This document shows, in pieces, positions 37,601 to 46,433 of a DNA stretch of 64,000 bases (positions within the stretch are counted from its first letter, which is position 1; each line of letters opens with the position of its first letter). The translations under genes were made by a program, and so were the position numbers. The DNA lies in contig CAYQMF010000018.1 of the NCBI GenBank assembly GCA_964418595.1, forward strand, positions 1-64,000. The letters run 5' to 3'. Under the pieces are notes generated by a model. The model did no database searches. It was not told the origin of the DNA and worked only from the letters and a program-made list of their open reading frames with translations. This DNA comes from CAYQMF01 sp964418595 (GTDB lineage Bacteria; Planctomycetota; UBA1135; UBA2386).

Positions 37601-39145
37601 ATGCGATTCATCTGGCTTGCCGCGCTGAGCGCGGGTTGCGTCACGACGAGCGGGGATCGACCACCTCCGCTGGAGCCGCGCGTCGACGTCCACACCTTCG
37701 ACCCGGCGGGTCAGCCGACCGATGGGCGCGGCCTCGCGATGCACGTGTGGGGCCCGGGGGAGGGACGCGCGCCGGTCCCGGCGCAGCACGGCTCGGGACC
37801 GCCACAGGGTGGCGACAAGACGGGGGGCCAGCCCGGCGCCGCAGGCGAGACGCCGACCAGCCCGCAGGGCCAGTCGTCCCAGGGTCAGCAGGGTCCGCAG
37901 CCCACGCCCGCGGGACAGGGCCAGACCCAGGACGAGATCGACAAGCGGCGCGCGCGCGACGCCGAGCTGCGCAACCAGTTCGGGAGCGCGGTGATCGTGG
38001 CTCCCGACGGCGCGGTCACCAAGCAGTACTTCTTGAGCGGCGAGGCCACGACCGTCTTCCAGAACCTCCTGCGCGAGCCAGACGATGCTGCCACCGCCGA
38101 TCCGAAGTTCGTCGGCTTCGACATCGATCCCAAGAGCCAGAGCGTGCTGGCCCGGATGCTCGGCGACCACCAGGTGAAGGTGACGCTGTTCCGCGACTTC
38201 GAGCCGATCGACACGATGGACATCCGCGCCGAAGTGAAGGGCGCGGTGCCGGCGTTGCTCGCGGGCCCGAAGAACTCGCTCCTCCTCGTCTCGGCGCAGC
38301 CGACCGCGCTGCAGGCGTTCGAGGACGCGCTCAACCTGTTCTTCTCGAGCGTGCCGCAGATCGAACTCGAGGTGAAGGTGATCGAGTTCACGACGACCGA
38401 TGCCGTCGCGTTCGGTGTCCGTCCCGTCGACAACGACACGCCGACCCTGAACAACCTCGGCTCGGAGCGGCTCATCCGCGACATCACGTCGGCCTTTCCC
38501 ATGCGTCCGCCGTCGATCGGCGTGGGCTCGACCACCGACAAGGGCCTGCTCACGATCGGCGGGGTACACGACGGGTGGGAGCTCGCCGCCCGCATCGAGG
38601 CGCTCGAGATCAACCAGCTCGCCGACGTGCTCAGCCAGCCGAAGCTGACCGTGCGCAACGGCGGCGTGGCGTCGGTGTCGACGGTGACGAAGGTCCCGTA
38701 CCCCAAGGCCAAGTTCACGTCGTCCGGTTCGAACACCGTCGCCGACATCGCCTTCGAGACCGTGGGGATCTCGATGCACATCCGGCCGGTGATCGCGGGC
38801 ACCGACACCGTCATCCTGCAGATCTTCGCCAAGGTGTCGGCGGTGACCGGGTTTTCGCCGACCGACCCGGTGCCGACGCCGACCATCTCGGAGCGCGAAG
38901 TCGTGACCCAGGTGCACGTGCGCCACAACCAGGCCACGACGATCAGCGGCCTGCTCAGCAAGAGCACCTTTGACAACGTCTCCAAGGTGCCGCTGCTCGG
39001 CGACATCCCGATCCTCGGCTACCTGTTCCGCTCGACCAGCAAGCAGGAGACGACGCAGAACGTCGAGTTCATCATCATCCCGCGCATCAAGCTCGGTCTC
39101 GAGCGCGGCGACGATCTCGACGTGTTGAACCCGATCGGCCGATGA
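37601..39145 (+). CDS. secretin-domain lipoprotein (GspD-like)
   Basis: A 514-residue outer-membrane secretin-like protein. The ATG at 37601 follows a perfect GGGAGG. Signal ending LSAGC suggests lipidation at about residue 13. Residues about 30-120 are a Pro/Gly/Gln-rich linker. About 125-260 is a helical/strand region where N-domains usually lie. The C-terminal ~270 residues form the secretin barrel, with QIELEVKVIEF and the near-diagnostic end VPLLGDIPILGYLFRS followed by EFIIIPRI. It is shorter than standard GspD (about 650) and probably lacks most N-domains. It overlaps or directly precedes the GspK-like gene. Confidence 0.9.
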   Translation: MRFIWLAALSAGCVTTSGDRPPPLEPRVDVHTFDPAGQPTDGRGLAMHVWGPGEGRAPVPAQHGSGPPQGGDKTGGQPGAAGETPTSPQGQSSQGQQGPQPTPAGQGQTQDEIDKRRARDAELRNQFGSAVIVAPDGAVTKQYFLSGEATTVFQNLLREPDDAATADPKFVGFDIDPKSQSVLARMLGDHQVKVTLFRDFEPIDTMDIRAEVKGAVPALLAGPKNSLLLVSAQPTALQAFEDALNLFFSSVPQIELEVKVIEFTTTDAVAFGVRPVDNDTPTLNNLGSERLIRDITSAFPMRPPSIGVGSTTDKGLLTIGGVHDGWELAARIEALEINQLADVLSQPKLTVRNGGVASVSTVTKVPYPKAKFTSSGSNTVADIAFETVGISMHIRPVIAGTDTVILQIFAKVSAVTGFSPTDPVPTPTISEREVVTQVHVRHNQATTISGLLSKSTFDNVSKVPLLGDIPILGYLFRSTSKQETTQNVEFIIIPRIKLGLERGDDLDVLNPIGR

Positions 39146-39201
39146 GGCCACGGGATCCGCGAAAAGCCGGGCCGGCGTACAGCCATGGCGGAAGAAGTGG
39201 C

Positions 39202-40764
39202 ATGATCCGCCGTCCCAGACCGCTTCGCATGGCCACGCGCACCCCCGATCGGCAGGAGGGCTTCGCCCTCGTCATGGTGCTCATCCTGAGCGTGCTGCTG
39301 TACGTCGTCGTCGCCGAGCTCGTGACCTCGGCCCGCATGTCGCGGTTCACCGGCGAGAACGACGCACTCCTCGCGCGCATGCGCAACCACATGCGCTACA
39401 CGTTGTTCCAGGTCGAGGAGTCGCTGCTCGACGACCTGCAGAGCGGCGCGGAGGAAGGGGCCGGCGGGGCGGGGCCGCTCGGGGGTGCAGGCGCTGCGGG
39501 CGGCGCAGGCGGCGCAGGCGGTGCGGGTGCGTCCGGCGGTGCCGGCGCTGCCCCCGGCGGCGGCGAGGGCAACGACGCGTCGAGTGCCGACAGCAGCCAG
39601 GATGCTTGGTTCAAGTCGCAGGGCTACGCCGACAACGACCTGACGACCTACGTGTGGATCGAAGACGAGAACCGCAAGTTCAACATCCTGAGCCTCGTGA
39701 GTCCCGACGAGGAGTTCGCGCGCGAGTCGAAGGCGCGCTTCATCCGGCTCATCGACTACCTGCGCGAGGGCACGCCGTTCGACCTCAGCCCAGCGCACGG
39801 CGAACAGTTCGCCAACCGGATCATCGAGTGGATCAAGGGTCAGGGGCGTACGGCCATGCTGCCGCGCCCGCTGCTCAAGAGCGACGAGGAGAGTGAACGC
39901 GACTTCACGCTGCCGCTGCACCTGGACGAGGTGAAGCTGCTCGACGGGTTCACGGACGAGATCTTCTACGATCACGTCTTCGACAACCGGCTCATGCTCG
40001 GGCTCGAGTCGGTGCTGACGATCTACACGTCGCTCGCGGCGGATCCAGGGGATCCCGACAAGCGGCGTGGGCCCGGCGGAGCCTCACCCACGGCACCGGG
40101 CGGGACCGCTGGCTCGGGGCCCGGTGCCTCGGGCGGCGCGGGCGCGAGCAGCGGCCAGGGTGCCGATCCCATCGGCGAGGGCATCCGCATCAACATCAAC
40201 ACCGCGTCGCGCCCGGTCCTGCGCTGCCTGTTCTCCGACGCGGAGATCCCCCCGGCGGCGATCGAGGCCCTGCTCCGCTACCGCAACGAAGAAGAACCGC
40301 CCCCGGAAGGCGAGGAGGCCGCGGCTCCGACCGGTCTCGTCGAGGAGAATCCCGAGCCCGTGAAGAAGGCCTTCGCGGAAGTCGCCGATCTCGACAAGCT
40401 CCCGGAGTTCATGAACCTCGCCAACCCCGAGGTGAAGAACAAGTTCTTCGAGCTGACCACGACGCACTCGCACGTGTTCACCGTGCACATGGCGTCGCTG
40501 TTCAAGCGCAACGAGGAGCGGCGCATCTTCGTGATCCGGCGCGCAGCGTCGGTGCTGGTGCGCATCGAGGACGGGGAAGAGAGCAAGATCTACCCGATCA
40601 TCCGCCTGGAGGAGCGCAGCGGCCTGCGCGTGGTGCCCATCGACTTTCCGGAGGAGTACGAGCAGCAGCTCCGCATGCGCGACGAGTTCGACGAGTTCGC
40701 GCGCGAGGAGCGGATGTGGAACCCGTTCTTCCTCGAGTTCTACAAGCCGCGCGACCAGCGCTAG
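39202..40764 (+). CDS. GspK-like general secretion minor pseudopilin
   Basis: About 520 residues. Near the N-terminus RQEGFALVMVLILSVLLYVVV is split as the prepilin pattern: a basic leader, Gly before Phe at the cleavage site, then a ~20-residue hydrophobic helix. Downstream are the GspK-type two-lobed domain (WIEDENRKFNILSLV, later INTASRPVLRCLF) and two inserted low-complexity stretches of Gly and Ala (about residues 75-135 and 290-325). In type II secretion, GspK caps the pseudopilus tip. ATG 39202 has GGCGGAAGAAG before it and a 20-residue leader; ATG 39142 overlaps the secretin stop (ATGA) but gives a 40-residue leader. Both fit one operon. Confidence 0.85.
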   Translation: MIRRPRPLRMATRTPDRQEGFALVMVLILSVLLYVVVAELVTSARMSRFTGENDALLARMRNHMRYTLFQVEESLLDDLQSGAEEGAGGAGPLGGAGAAGGAGGAGGAGASGGAGAAPGGGEGNDASSADSSQDAWFKSQGYADNDLTTYVWIEDENRKFNILSLVSPDEEFARESKARFIRLIDYLREGTPFDLSPAHGEQFANRIIEWIKGQGRTAMLPRPLLKSDEESERDFTLPLHLDEVKLLDGFTDEIFYDHVFDNRLMLGLESVLTIYTSLAADPGDPDKRRGPGGASPTAPGGTAGSGPGASGGAGASSGQGADPIGEGIRININTASRPVLRCLFSDAEIPPAAIEALLRYRNEEEPPPEGEEAAAPTGLVEENPEPVKKAFAEVADLDKLPEFMNLANPEVKNKFFELTTTHSHVFTVHMASLFKRNEERRIFVIRRAASVLVRIEDGEESKIYPIIRLEERSGLRVVPIDFPEEYEQQLRMRDEFDEFAREERMWNPFFLEFYKPRDQR

Positions 40765-40772
40765 CCCCCGGC

Positions 40773-41924
40773 TCAGGCCGGCGGCCGGCCGCTTTCGATG
40801 ACGCTGCGGAAGCGGTCGAACAGGTAGAGCGAGTCGTGCGGCCCGGGCGCGGCCTCCGGGTGGTACTGCACGGAGAACACCGGCAGCTCCTTGTGGGTGA
40901 GGCCCTCGACGGTCCCGTCGTTCAGGTTCTTGTGGCTCACCACGACCGAGTCGGGCAGGGTCTTGGCGTCGACCGCGAACGAGTGGTTCTGCGCGGTGAT
41001 CTCCACGCGCTCCGTGGCGAGGTCCATCACCGGCTGGTTGCCGCCGTGGTGTCCGAACTTCAGCTTGAAGGTCTTGGCGCCGAACACCTGGCCGAGGATC
41101 TGGTGACCGAGGCAGATCCCGAACACGGGGAGTTCCTTCACGAGGCGCTGCACCGCGGTCACCGCATAGGTGCAGAGGGCCGGGTCGCCGGGACCGTTGC
41201 TCAGGAACACGCCGTCGGGCTTGCGCTCGAGCACCGCTTCGGCCGGCGTCCTGGCCGGGACGACGGTGACGTCGAAGCCGCTCTCGACCAGCGACCGGAG
41301 GATGTTGCGCTTGGCGCCGAAGTCGTAGGCGACCACGCGTAGCCGACGCCGCCCGGACACATCGCTGCGCGGCGGCGAGAACGGCGACTCGTCGCCGCGG
41401 GTCCAGTCCTGGATCTCGGGGCAGGTCACTTCGAGCACGTGGTCGATCTCGCTCGTCGTCGGCGCGCTCCGCAGGCGGCTGACCAGAGTCGCTGCCTCGG
41501 TGGTCATGTCCTCGGTGAGCATCACCCGCATCGCGCCCGCGGTGCGCACCCGCCGGGTGATCATGCGCGTGTCGACGTCCTCGATCCCGGGCACGCCGTG
41601 CTGGCGCAGGTAGTCGGCGAGTTCGCCGCCCGACCGGAAGTTGCTGCTGCGCGCGCACGCCTCGCGCACGATCAGCCCCGACAGCCACAGCCGCACCGAC
41701 TCCTCGTCCTCGGTGTTCACGCCGTAGTTGCCGATGTGCGGGTGGGTCAGCAGCACGGTCTGACCGCGGTACGACGGATCCGTGAGGATCTCCTGGTAGC
41801 CGGTCATCGACGTGTTGAAGACCAGCTCGCCGACGGTGGTCACCGGCGCGCCGAACGAGCGCCCCACGCACACCGTACCATCTTCGAGCACGAGGCGGGC
41901 GGGCTTGCGGGTTGTCGCGGTCAT
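40773..41924 (-). CDS. carA: carbamoyl-phosphate synthase small subunit
   Basis: Glutaminase subunit that supplies ammonia for carbamoyl phosphate (arginine and pyrimidine synthesis). The 383-residue product has LVLEDGTVCVGRSFG and VFNTSMTGYQEILTDPSY at the N-terminus, and the class I amidotransferase core with the nucleophile in FGICLGHQILG and the His/Glu of QYHPEAAPGPHDS. The ATG at 41924 is directly before the first strand. It is the last gene of a minus-strand run and 50 bases after tsaD. The large subunit gene is not in the window. It converges on the GspK-like gene with 8 bases between. Confidence 0.97.
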   Translation of the reverse strand: MTATTRKPARLVLEDGTVCVGRSFGAPVTTVGELVFNTSMTGYQEILTDPSYRGQTVLLTHPHIGNYGVNTEDEESVRLWLSGLIVREACARSSNFRSGGELADYLRQHGVPGIEDVDTRMITRRVRTAGAMRVMLTEDMTTEAATLVSRLRSAPTTSEIDHVLEVTCPEIQDWTRGDESPFSPPRSDVSGRRRLRVVAYDFGAKRNILRSLVESGFDVTVVPARTPAEAVLERKPDGVFLSNGPGDPALCTYAVTAVQRLVKELPVFGICLGHQILGQVFGAKTFKLKFGHHGGNQPVMDLATERVEITAQNHSFAVDAKTLPDSVVVSHKNLNDGTVEGLTHKELPVFSVQYHPEAAPGPHDSLYLFDRFRSVIESGRPPA

Positions 41925-41974
41925 CGGGGGCGGAAGTAGAGCACGCAGGCTCCCAGGAGCCCAGGCCGGCGCGG

Positions 41975-43036
41975 TCAAAACCAAGGGCGTGGTCGCGGCG
42001 CGCGCGAGGTCCTGGTCGCCGTGGCCGCTGCCTGCAGCGTGAGGTCGTCGGCTTCGCCGCGCGCGAGGCGCAGATGGCCGAGCCCCGCGACCATCGCGCC
42101 GTTGTCGGCGCAGAGATCCAGGGGCGGGAAGACCAGCTCCAGCGCCGTGAAGGCCGGGTCGTCGGCGAGGCGCGCGCGCAGCAGCTCGTTGCGGGCGACT
42201 CCGCCGCCGATGGCGAGGCTGCGCGCGGGGAAGCGACGGGCGGCGCGCGCCAGCTTCGCCACGAGCACGTCCACGATCGCCGCCTGGTACGAGGCCGCGA
42301 GGTCGGCGACCAGCGCGTCGGTCAGGGTCGGGGCGGGCCCGTCGCCGCCGGCACCGCGCAAGTGGTAGAGCAGCGCGGTCTTCACGCCGCTGAACGAGAA
42401 GTCCAACGAGTCGCTCTGCAGCAGCGAGCGCGGCAGCGCGACCGCCGCCGGGTTGCCGGCGCGCGCCGCGCCCTGGATCGCAGGACCACCCGGGTAGGGG
42501 AGGCCGAGCAGCGCGGCGCCCTTGTCCAGGGCTTCGCCCGCCGCGTCGTCGCGCGTGGCGCCGAGGCGTTCGACCTCGCCCGGCGCGTGCACCCGGTACA
42601 GGGCCGTGTGGCCACCCGACGCGATCAGTGCGAGCAGCGGCAGCGGCAGGTCGGGCCGGGTCATGAACGCCGCGTGGATGTGGGCCTGCACGTGGTCGAC
42701 GCCGACCAGAGGCAGGTCGAAGCGCCACGCGAGGGTCTTGGCCGCCGCGATTCCCACGAGCAGACAGCCGATCATCCCGGGCCGGTTGGTGACGGCAACG
42801 CCATCGACGTCCTCGATCGCGACCCCGGCGCGGGCCAGCGCCTCCTGCACGACCGGCACGATGCGTTGCATGTGCGAACGGCTGGCGATCTCCGGCACCA
42901 CGCCGCGGTAGCGCGCATGCAGGTCGGTCTGCGAGGCCACCACGTTGCTGAGCACCGTGACGCCGTCGCGGACCACCGCCGCCGCGGTCTCGTCGCACGA
43001 CGACTCGATGCCCAGCACGAGGCGCACCGCCGTCAT
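41975..43036 (-). CDS. tsaD: tRNA N6-adenosine threonylcarbamoyltransferase
   Basis: Transfers the threonylcarbamoyl group to A37 of ANN-decoding tRNAs. The 353-residue protein has LGIESSCDETAAAVV at the N-terminus, PEIASRSHMQRI, the metal-binding HVQAHIHAAF (His about 115 and 119) and GGGVARNELLR, all typical. The usual T-x-G-P-G-L-x-G-S segment reads TNRPGMIGC here, a slight divergence. Its ATG overlaps the S41 protease stop by 4 bases (ATGA). Confidence 0.96.
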   Translation of the reverse strand: MTAVRLVLGIESSCDETAAAVVRDGVTVLSNVVASQTDLHARYRGVVPEIASRSHMQRIVPVVQEALARAGVAIEDVDGVAVTNRPGMIGCLLVGIAAAKTLAWRFDLPLVGVDHVQAHIHAAFMTRPDLPLPLLALIASGGHTALYRVHAPGEVERLGATRDDAAGEALDKGAALLGLPYPGGPAIQGAARAGNPAAVALPRSLLQSDSLDFSFSGVKTALLYHLRGAGGDGPAPTLTDALVADLAASYQAAIVDVLVAKLARAARRFPARSLAIGGGVARNELLRARLADDPAFTALELVFPPLDLCADNGAMVAGLGHLRLARGEADDLTLQAAATATRTSRAPRPRPWF

Positions 43037-44409
43037 CGGCCCGTGCCCGCGGGCTCACCGCGTACCTTGGCACGCAGGACCTCGAGGGCCCGCGCGAGCT
43101 GCGGGTCCGCGTCGGGGCCGAGCGGCTCGAGTTCGCCGCGGAAGCCGAGCGCCGTCGCCAACGCTGCTGCCGCCACCTTGTACCGGGCCGGGATGTCGTA
43201 ACCCGCGAGGCGCCCGAGCACCTCGCGCGCCTGCTCCGTCGTCAGGGTCACGAGCACGTCGGGCGCGAGGCCGCCCTTCCCCGCCGCGTCCCCGTTCTTG
43301 CCTCCGTCGCCACGGCGGAGATGGCCCTCGATGCAGCGGCCGGACGGCGTGTAGTAGTGCGCGGTGGTGAGCTTGAGCCGGAAGTCGAGATTCGCCCAAC
43401 GGAAGATGCTCTGCACCACCCCCTTGCCGAAGGTCCGCGTGCCCACGAGCTGCGCGCGGTGGTGGTCCTGCAGGGCGCCGGCCAGCACCTCGCTCGCGCT
43501 CGCCGACTCGCCGTCGACCAGGAGCACGAGGGGCAGCTCCGGGTGGGTCGCCTTCGCCACCTCGGCGTCGAAGCGGTTGACCTCCACGCCGCCGCGCTTG
43601 CGCAGGCTCAGGATGTTGCCCTCGGCGAGGAAGCGGTTGGCGACGGCGACACACTCGTCGAGCAGACCGCCACTGTTGCCGCGCAGGTCGAGCACCAGCC
43701 CGCGCAGCGTCGTCTCCGCGCCGAGGTGCGCCAGCGCCGCGTCGAGCTCGTCGGGCGTCTTGTGCTGGAACGTCGACAGGTACACGTAGCCGAGTCCCTC
43801 GGTGCGGTCGAGCCAGCGCACCCACTTGATGCTGTGCTGCTGCACGGCGCCGCGCTCGATCGCGACGTCCCGCGCCGTGTCGTCCGCGCCCTTCACGGTA
43901 AGGTGCACCGTCGTGCCGGGCTTGCCGAGCAGCCGCTCGCGCGCACGTTCGATCACTTCGTCCTTGGTCCAGAGGGTCGCGTCCTCGCCCTCGACGCGCA
44001 CGATGCGGTCGCCGACCTGCAGCCCGGCTCGCTCCGCCGGTCCGTCGCTGAAGATGTAGTACACGGTCGCCGGAGTGACCGCCGGCGCGAGCGTGATCCC
44101 TACCCCTTCGTAGCTCCCGGTGGTCTCGTGCTCGAAGTCCGCCACCGCAGTGGCCGGGACGTACGCGCTGTAGCGGTCGACGCTCTTCACCATCGCCGCG
44201 ATGGCAGCGTCGAGCAGGGCGTCCGGCTCGTGCGGCGACACGTGTTCGCGCAGGATCTGCTCGTGCACGATGCGCAGGGCGCGCAGTTCGTCGGCCGGCA
44301 GCTTGCCTAGGTCAGGGCCGAACGCGTGCAGCGTCAGCAGCGTCACCAGGAACGCCAGCGTGCAGCTGCTGATGAGGAGCGTGTAGGTGTGGCGGGAGTG
44401 AGCGTGCAT
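43033..44409 (-). CDS. S41 family C-terminal processing peptidase
   Basis: A 458-residue periplasmic serine protease of the CtpA/Prc type that cleaves at protein C-termini. Residues about 11-33 form a signal or anchor helix (TLLISSCTLAFLVTLLTL). A PDZ domain follows (YEGVGITLAPAV, DGPAERAGLQVGDRIVRVEGE). The protease core has YVYLSTFQHKTP, DLRGNSGGLLDE, the Ser in DGESASASE and the Lys in RTFGKGVVQS. The dyad is intact. The ATG shares one base with the stop of the upstream deacetylase fusion gene (TGATG), and its own end overlaps tsaD, so the three are translationally linked. Confidence 0.95.
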   Translation of the reverse strand: MHAHSRHTYTLLISSCTLAFLVTLLTLHAFGPDLGKLPADELRALRIVHEQILREHVSPHEPDALLDAAIAAMVKSVDRYSAYVPATAVADFEHETTGSYEGVGITLAPAVTPATVYYIFSDGPAERAGLQVGDRIVRVEGEDATLWTKDEVIERARERLLGKPGTTVHLTVKGADDTARDVAIERGAVQQHSIKWVRWLDRTEGLGYVYLSTFQHKTPDELDAALAHLGAETTLRGLVLDLRGNSGGLLDECVAVANRFLAEGNILSLRKRGGVEVNRFDAEVAKATHPELPLVLLVDGESASASEVLAGALQDHHRAQLVGTRTFGKGVVQSIFRWANLDFRLKLTTAHYYTPSGRCIEGHLRRGDGGKNGDAAGKGGLAPDVLVTLTTEQAREVLGRLAGYDIPARYKVAAAALATALGFRGELEPLGPDADPQLARALEVLRAKVRGEPAGTGR

Positions 44410-46157
44410 CACGACTTCGTCGGCGGCGCAGAACGATAGCCGGCGACGAGGCCCACGAAGAAGGCGCGGGCATTCGCCCCCAGCGTCGCCGTGCGGTAGC
44501 CGCCCTCTTGGACGGCCAGCGTCGGCAGGCGCATCTCCCCGATCAGGCGGCCGTTGGCCTCGAAGTCGGCGGGCGAGAGCGTCCACGTCCCGGTGGGATC
44601 CTGCTTGGCGGTGTCGAGGCCGAGCGCGATGACCAGGAAGCGGGGCGCGAACGCGCGGATGGTCTTCAGGGCCGCGCGCAGCGTGCGGCGGTAGCGCTCG
44701 CCGTCGACCCTCTCCGGCAGGCACAGGTTGTGGTTGAACCCCTCGCCTTCGCCGCCGCCCTTCTCGTCGGGAAAGCCCGTGAAGAACGGGTACGCGATGC
44801 GCGGATGGGCGTGGATCGAGATCGTCAACACGTCGGCGCGCTCCCAGAAGATGTCCTGCTGGCCGTTGCCGTGGTGGTAGTCGACGTCGAGGATCGCGAC
44901 CTTGCCGTAGCGCGACAGATGGTGGGCGGCGATGGCGTTGTTGTTGAAATAGCAGAAGCCACCGAACGCGTCGCGCTCCGCGTGGTGCCCCGGCGGTCGC
45001 ACCAGCGCATACGCCAAGGGCTGACCCTCGAGCAGCAGGTCGGCGCCGGTCATCGCCGCGTCGACCGCTGCCTTGGCGGCGGTGTAGGCGTTGCGGTTCA
45101 GCGGCGTGAACGTGTCCATGCAGTAGTAGCCCGCTCCGTAGGTCAGGTCCTTCGGCGGGTTGCTGCGGTTGCGCAGGGGGAACACGTACGGGTACACCGA
45201 CTTGCCGGCCGGCACGCGCGGGCTGACGCGTTCGAGGTAGCGCACCATCTTCTCGCTGTGCACGGCGCGGATGCAGCGCTGTGGGTAGTCACGCGCGCGT
45301 GTGCGCAGGAACAGGCCGGTGGTCTCGAGCCCCTTGAGGATCGACGCGACGCGCACCGGCGCCTCCACGTAGCCGCGCTCCCGCACGTGGTGGATCTCGT
45401 GGTGTTCGTTGACGACCAGCGCCACCATCTTCTCGCCCGTCTCCGTGACGATCGCGGGCGCCTTGCCGGAGCGATACCGGGGCGGGCGGATGGCGACCGG
45501 ATCGGCGCGGAACGACGCGACGACCGAGTCGATGTACTCCGGCGGGCAGAGGTCGGCGTACTTGCGCTCGAGGATGGCGCGCACCGCACGCTGTGCGAAC
45601 CCGGGCCGCAGCGGCTCACCCCGGTCGAGGTCGTCGAACACGAGGTGCGGCATGTCCTTGTCGCCGGGTTTCAGGGGCCGCTCGTACTCGGTGCCCACGA
45701 TCGGCCGGGCGCCCAGCCGCTCGTAGAAGCGCAGGCGGGCGCTGTTGGGCTTGACGAACGCCGGGTTGCTGCAGGCCTCGGGCTCGTCGGGCAGGCACTC
45801 GAAGAACAGGCCGTGGCACTGCAGTTCGGCGGCGATCGTGCGCACCCGGTGGTACAGGGCGCCACCCACCCCGTTCGGTGAGCCACGCTCCGCCGCCACG
45901 TAGTCCAGCAGGCAGAAGCCGATGTCCGGGGCGTACGAGACGAGCGCGAAGCCGAACAGGTGGCCGCGCATGTCGTCTGCCACCAGCAGGATCGCGCGGA
46001 GCTGGTACTTCAGCGGATCGCGGAGCCGGTCGCCGAGCTTGTCGACTTCGTCCTGGTGGATGCCGGGCAGGCGGTCGCGCAGGATCTGCTGGGCGCGCTC
46101 GAGGTCGCGGCGGTCGCCGGGGAGGGTGTCGTCTTGGATGCGGCGGATGCGGAACAT
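44409..46157 (-). CDS. GNAT acetyltransferase-histone deacetylase superfamily fusion
   Basis: A 582-residue cytoplasmic protein joining two opposing activities. Residues about 1-190 look like a GNAT-type acetyltransferase (LVADDMRGHLFGFALVSY, GVGGALYHRVRTIAAEL, RFYERLGARPI). Residues about 235-582 are an HDAC/acetylpolyamine amidohydrolase fold with RPPGHHAERDAFGGF (His 391-392), DVDYHHGNG (zinc ligands Asp about 426 and His about 428), LGLDTAKQDP (Asp about 515) and QEGGY (Tyr about 554), so the zinc site is complete. Substrate unknown; acetylated small amines or lysines are possible. First gene of the minus-strand run and overlaps the S41 gene. An 11-base-pair hairpin sits just before its start codon. 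Confidence 0.85.
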   Translation of the reverse strand: MFRIRRIQDDTLPGDRRDLERAQQILRDRLPGIHQDEVDKLGDRLRDPLKYQLRAILLVADDMRGHLFGFALVSYAPDIGFCLLDYVAAERGSPNGVGGALYHRVRTIAAELQCHGLFFECLPDEPEACSNPAFVKPNSARLRFYERLGARPIVGTEYERPLKPGDKDMPHLVFDDLDRGEPLRPGFAQRAVRAILERKYADLCPPEYIDSVVASFRADPVAIRPPRYRSGKAPAIVTETGEKMVALVVNEHHEIHHVRERGYVEAPVRVASILKGLETTGLFLRTRARDYPQRCIRAVHSEKMVRYLERVSPRVPAGKSVYPYVFPLRNRSNPPKDLTYGAGYYCMDTFTPLNRNAYTAAKAAVDAAMTGADLLLEGQPLAYALVRPPGHHAERDAFGGFCYFNNNAIAAHHLSRYGKVAILDVDYHHGNGQQDIFWERADVLTISIHAHPRIAYPFFTGFPDEKGGGEGEGFNHNLCLPERVDGERYRRTLRAALKTIRAFAPRFLVIALGLDTAKQDPTGTWTLSPADFEANGRLIGEMRLPTLAVQEGGYRTATLGANARAFFVGLVAGYRSAPPTKS

Positions 46158-46161
46158 GCTC

Positions 46162-46187
46162 GGGTGCCGGCGATGGCGCCGGCACCC
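46162..46187 (-). promoter_or_regulatory. 11-base-pair hairpin next to the deacetylase fusion start codon
   Basis: GGGTGCCGGCG (46162-46172), loop ATGG, CGCCGGCACCC (46177-46187): a perfect 11-base-pair stem with a tetraloop whose edge is four bases from the ATG at 46157. In the mRNA it would cover the ribosome-binding region and should reduce translation unless opened. It may be a translational control element. Confidence 0.5.
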
Positions 46188-46433
46188 TCACCATCCGGCC
46201 GCGTGCGGCGCGCCGGAAGGAAAAAAAAACCTGCGCCGGGCCACGGATTCCGCGCGCACACACCGTTGGGGGCGCGGGTTGCGTTGGCCGCAAGCGATGG
46301 GGGCCTGATCCCACTCGCGGCGCCGCGAAACCCGCCGGTGCAAAACGACAGGGGAGGCCGTCGCGCCGTCGTGGTACCCTGTCGCGACTTGCGCCCTCGC
46401 GTGCGCTTCTCAACAGCTTTTCCACATCACCCC

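Noticed and set aside
37116..40764. Complete type II secretion system
   Set aside because: Only a secretin and a GspK-like protein are recognisable; ATPase, platform and major pseudopilin genes are absent from the window.
46221..46232. Run of nine A bases next to a GC-rich inverted repeat as a terminator
   Set aside because: On the minus strand the T-run comes before the stem and on the plus strand the run is A, so neither orientation gives an intrinsic terminator.
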